A stretch of DNA of 64,000 bases from Brachionus rotundiformis (taxonomy: Eukaryota > Rotifera > Eurotatoria > Ploima > Brachionidae): contig JAESIW010000137.1 in NCBI GenBank assembly GCA_016802295.1, positions 2,635,943 to 2,699,942 on the forward strand, written 5' to 3'. The notes below the pieces were generated by a model that was not told the origin of the DNA, searched no databases, and worked only from the letters and a program-made list of their open reading frames with translations. Below, one piece after another: positions 60,024-64,000 of this stretch (its first letter is position 1; every line of letters starts with the position of its first letter). The position numbers were made by a program, and so were the translations under genes.

Positions 60024-61636
60024 TTAATTGTAATCGTTGTTGCCAACATTAGTAGTCAAGAGGTGTAGGCTGCTAATATCTACTGATTGATTGATGACCA
60101 CATCTTTTCCATTATTGTTTCGTATGTACTCTCGAGCTAAAACTTCACTTTTGAACTCATCCATTGTTAGGTAACATCCCTTTAAAAAAATATTTAGCCA
60201 TTTTAGTTAACGCTGAATAGTATTTGGAATTACTTGGAAGTGTCTTGAACCTTTTGGTTGTTTAAATCCATTACGTGAATGGAAAAATCTTCTGTTATTA
60301 AAGCAAGCAACTTCACCTGGATTAAGTCTGATGGCAGTCTTTGAACAAATAGTTAAGATGTATTTTTTTAAGTAATAATCAAGCTTACAATGTTTGATGG
60401 ATCATTAACTGCTTTATAAAATTCAAGATAGGCTTCATAGTATGATTTTGCTTCATCCTAACAAAATGTATCAATTAAGATAAAATTCCATTTAGATAAG
60501 ATCTTACTTCAGTCAAGTTTCTGAGTGGACCTTCATTGGCTGGTCCCCAGTTAACACCAATTATCTAATATAATAAATTATTTAAGTGATTAATAAGATT
60601 AAAAAAAAGCTAACTTTTTGTCTATGATTTAGAACAATATGAGGCTTAGAATGTTGGATAAAGATTTTTCTTCCTCTGTGGTTGTGAATTTTTTGGAATG
60701 AAGCTGGTATCTTGGTCAAAACATCGAACAATCTTGGATGATCGCGTCTGAATTTTTCAGCCACTTGAAAACCATCGACAAACAAGGTTTCTCCTCCAAC
60801 AACTGACTCGTCAAATCTATTTCATAAAATTAATACATTTTAAATTTAAAAATATGAATTGATTACTTTAAACAGTGTAAAAATTGAATTCCAGGTGGAG
60901 ACTCGTAATAGACCAAATCATTATGAAATTCCAATTGTGCAGCAGAATATGCCAAATTAACTGGATTTACATCAACTTTAACATCAAATATTTCACCATA
61001 AATAGTCTTTTCTAATGGAGCAATCAATTCAACCAAGTTTCTTACTTGATTTTCTGAATTTGGAACATTTTTTACCACACATAAACCGTATTCGGCCAAA
61101 TATTTCATCCACCTTTTAGAATTTAAAAATTAAACCAAAAAAAAAAAGCCAAAAATTTTTAAATACTCAAAAATATTGTCCTCATTTTTGATTCCATTAG
61201 GAACAAATTTATTAAAATCAAAAAAACGCAGATTGTCCATTGTTTCATAGTGTTTATCAAAATCAATTGCATTTAAAGATGGACTATTATTTAACAAGAA
61301 TTTGATTGACAATAAGCTGTCATTTTGGTTCGATGATTCATCCCAGACAATTTTAATGTAATCACCATCTCGGACAGCAGATTTAATTTTCAAATTAGTT
61401 GGTACATTCTTAATTGGTACAGTTCGTTGACCAGTGCTTGGCTCTCTGCTCTTGTCTGATTGGCAATTAAATCTGAGCCAGTGAGGATTAAACCTAAAAT
61501 GCAATTTATAAAGACCAGCCACATTTAATAAATCCAATTACTTTAAAACTTTTTGAGTTCCATTATGATTTACCAATAATTCCAAGCATTCTACTTTGTT
61601 GGTCAAATCAATTAGAGATATATTTTTTCGGCCCAT
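60024..61636 (-). CDS. BBOX1/TMLHE-family dioxygenase B, no presequence
   Basis: Tandem paralogue of the gene at 57649-59480. Eight exons: 61542-61636, 61167-61493, 60867-61112, 60615-60816, four shorter ones down to 60024-60179; 418 residues. The exon lengths 246, 202, 57, 69 and 105 are identical to those of gene A, proving a shared gene structure. Iron ligands are in LEFHNDLVYYESPPG and NNRRFFHSRNGF; FLHCLKFDESVVGGETLFVD is the family core. It starts MGRKNISLIDLTNKVECLEL at the first ATG, with no import signal, which would fit a cytosolic butyrobetaine hydroxylase role. The Cys cluster of the N-terminal zinc site is again reduced (NCQSDKSREPSTGQR). Which substrate each enzyme uses cannot be decided from sequence. 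Confidence 0.85.
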
Positions 61637-63815
61637 TGTTTTTTAATTAAACTAAGAAAATTAAATTTAAAATCTATAATTAATAAATAATCTAAGAATA
61701 AGTGAATATATAGCAAAAAATAAGCTTTTATACAAGAAAATAATTTAAGAACGCGTTTTTAAAAACGTTTGGTGCAACTATCCTTTGCATGAAATTTGTG
61801 CTGCGTGATTTTTATGTGTATAAAAAGATGCTTTAGCTATGTCTCTGCATAATTTAGCGGATACCATAATAAGAAAAAGATCTTTACTACTTGAGCCGAG
61901 AACCAACCACTTAAATACTGTTCTTGATAAATTATGGGAAAATGTTCAGCCGCGAAGAAGCTAGCTCGGCTTAAAAATCCTCAACTTGTGAATTAAATTT
62001 ACCATTGTGATATTTGCAAAAAAATTTTTTGATAAGTATCCAATCTGGTTAGTTACATTTTGAGAAAACATAAACTGGATACAAAAACTTTCATTTCTAT
62101 GAATGGATATCAACACTTTGGTTGCATGCCACAAATATTTGAAAAAAACTCCTTATTTAAAAAAAATCAAGCAAGCTTTCTAAATATAGTGCCATCTTTT
62201 TGGCAAAATAAAAATCAAGATTCTTTAATCTTTAAAAAACAAAACAACCAACTTTTAAAATTGCCGATTCGACTTATTATTAAATTTTTTGCTTAAAAAC
62301 ACTTTTTTTGTATGTGATCTTTATCAAACATAAAAAATATGATTTTAAACATGAATTAAAATAATACCTTTGAAAACTAGTTTTATATTTTCCTAAATTG
62401 ATTTTATTAATAAATTTTCCTTTCATCGTTCAATTAGTTTACCTAGAGGTAGCTCAGACGCCATTAATGTTTTCCTTTTCCAAGTTAATTTTGTGATAAG
62501 TACAGAAAAAATTTCAATTTTTTTTGAAAAATTTGCAAATTTCAAAATTTTGAAAGCGCATATTTTAATCTTAGGAGATATTTGTTTCAGATAAGTTAAC
62601 ATTATTAATATTTGTTTTACACGTTTATAAAAAGCCATTAATGTATCCAAATCGGATACAAATTTTTAATTTTATTTTGATTAAAAAAATTAGTATAAAA
62701 ATTACAATTCGTTTATTATTTGAATAGTTTATTTTATTTTTTTTTTAATTAAATAATTTGAGGGGTGACCTCAGGCCGTATAGAATGGATCAGGTCCTTC
62801 TTTTCAGAATAGTTTATTTTAATACTTTTAAAAATCTCAATCAATCGACTATTAAAAGAAGTATATCTAAAGATTAAATGCATATTAATCTTTATATATA
62901 AGCTGAAGGACTTTAGTTGGTCATAAATGGAATTAAACAATATTGTTTAGAAAATTTATTTTACAAATTATAAAAATTAAATTTAAATGGCAAAAGATAA
63001 AATATTTTAAATGTAATTTCTTTTTTATGTATTAATTCTAATGGCTAAACTGTGACCATTTAGATGTTTACCACGCTTTTGTATTTATCAAGAATTCAAG
63101 AAAATATTTTGTTTTTCAAAGATAAGTGAGTTTTACCACTAAAACTTTATGATACATTTTAAATCTCTAGAAATACCAATCTTTTCTTTGAGATTGTATG
63201 GTTCTGTAAAAATGCTAACATAAACCCTTCCAAATAAGTGCCCCCAAAATTGTATCTTTATTGAATAATTTAAGCACTTAGATGATAAAAAATTTTCATC
63301 AAATTAAATATTTTACAACGATCTAAGTATGTCTTACAAGAAAGCAATATAGATAGAACTAAGCCATTTTTGATTAGCTTTAAAAAAGGGGGTCCTTATT
63401 TGCAAGGGAATACGGTACCAGTATTATTCTAAATGTGTTATCTAAACTATCTGTAAATGTTAATTAAAGTATTTATTTATTCGATTGTTGATAATAGTTT
63501 AACTGACCATTGTATGACTTTTAATTTTCTGCTTAAGTTTTTAAACAACCAATTCCCATTTGCTAATAAAAAGTAAACTTTTCAGGAAAAAAATTTATCA
63601 ATCCAAATTCAATACATTTAAAAAAAATAATACATTTTCTCAATTTTTCAAATATTTATTTATTAAATTGAATACCAAAATATAGAATTATTAATGCTGA
63701 GATATAATCAAAAATAGATTAAATTTGAATAACTGTTTTAAATAACATATTTGTTAATTTTACTTTAATAAAAACAAAACCTTTTAAAATAAATTAAATT
63801 GGAATTTAAATAATC
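61637..63815. other. AT-rich spacer with short unassigned ORFs
   Basis: About 2.2 kb. A 42-codon ORF near 61841-61969 (SLHNLADTIIRKRSLLLEPR) and the 78-codon ORF at 62060-62296 look protein-like and lie on the same strand, but I found no convincing splice link and no family. A less AT-rich patch at 62758-62800 (GGGGTGACCTCAGGCCG) has no gene that I can support. The rest is low complexity. Confidence 0.4.
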
Positions 63816-64000
63816 TTAGTTTGCATTTGGCATTGCATCTTGAACATTTTCTATTCGAGTGTATACTCGTGTATTAGGTCGTCTTCGATTTGAATAGTTT
63901 CTACCCTCAATAATAAGACCAAAAATCTAAAAATTTAACAAAATAAGAAAATGAACTTAAACTAATTAAATTACTGACCATTTATCAAATAAACTAATAA
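63816..64000 (-). CDS. 3' end of an unidentified gene, cut by the right window edge
   Basis: The terminal exon at 63816-63926 (37 codons including stop) begins after a good acceptor (TTTTTAG) and reads IFGLIIEGRNYSNRRRPNTR, then VYTRIENVQDAMPNAN. A second exon ends at 63975 (frame LFDKWS, donor GTAATT) and continues out of the window. Phases agree (0/0) across the 49-base intron. The Arg-rich segment and GC content look coding. No family is recognised from about 45 residues. Confidence 0.55.

Noticed and set aside
62749..62940. 63-codon minus-strand ORF beginning MFNSIYDQLKSF
   Set aside because: No family resemblance and no credible splice partner; kept only within the spacer description.

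Overview
This is nuclear DNA from a small-genome animal. It is very AT-rich, and almost all genes are split by introns of about 45-75 bases with plain GT-AG ends. Homologues include a cGMP-dependent kinase, an SLC6 carrier, BiP, COX6C, CYHR1, PDCD7 and an SLC45 carrier, which is an animal set and excludes a prokaryote or fungus. The compact introns and base composition would suit a rotifer-like or other miniaturised invertebrate, but I cannot fix the phylum. Gene models were built by hand: each exon chain below keeps one reading frame from start to stop, and joins were chosen on homology and splice sites. Exon edges may be off by a base or two.

Layout, left to right. HEATR1 (-) runs off the left edge (1-2178). 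A 1.5 kb spacer holds a piggyBac-type MITE. CYHR1 (-, 3729-5030) and a BEN-like gene (+, 6560-7793) follow, then CAPZA (+, 9618-10709) and DENR (-, 11216-11940). A decayed open stretch lies at 13.1-14.3 kb. Next comes a tight same-strand run: COX6C (15092-15443), AP3M (15688-17363) and TBCCD1 (17699-20474). After a spacer there is an SLC6 transporter (-, 23075-26137), a LINE remnant (28.4-28.7 kb), an SLC45-type carrier (+, 29518-31311) and the ER chaperone BiP (-, 32917-34893). A nearly perfect foldback element sits in the BiP upstream region (35412-35796).

The second half is denser: VPS52 (+, 36718-39910), a cysteine-rich type I membrane protein (+, 40162-41771), PDCD7 (-, 41824-42871), tRNA-Cys (+, 42978-43049), a three-exon cathepsin L (-, 43142-44241), eIF3d (-, 44488-46484), a thirteen-exon cathepsin L (+, 47392-49117) and PKG (-, 49609-52796). 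A 4.8 kb gene-poor stretch precedes two tandem BBOX1/TMLHE-type dioxygenases (-, 57649-59480 and 60024-61636). The last exon of an unidentified gene enters from the right edge.

Functionally this is mostly housekeeping: ribosome biogenesis and translation (HEATR1, DENR, eIF3d), membrane traffic (AP3M, VPS52), actin (CAPZA), respiration (COX6C), ER folding (BiP), lysosomal proteolysis (two cathepsins), carnitine-type metabolism (two dioxygenases) and signalling or transport (PKG, SLC6, SLC45). There is no sign of a gene cluster acting as one new pathway. The most unusual items are the foldback element, the 10-base microexon carrying a cathepsin catalytic cysteine, the odd acceptor in AP3M, the orphan cysteine-rich receptor and the dioxygenase pair with different N-termini.
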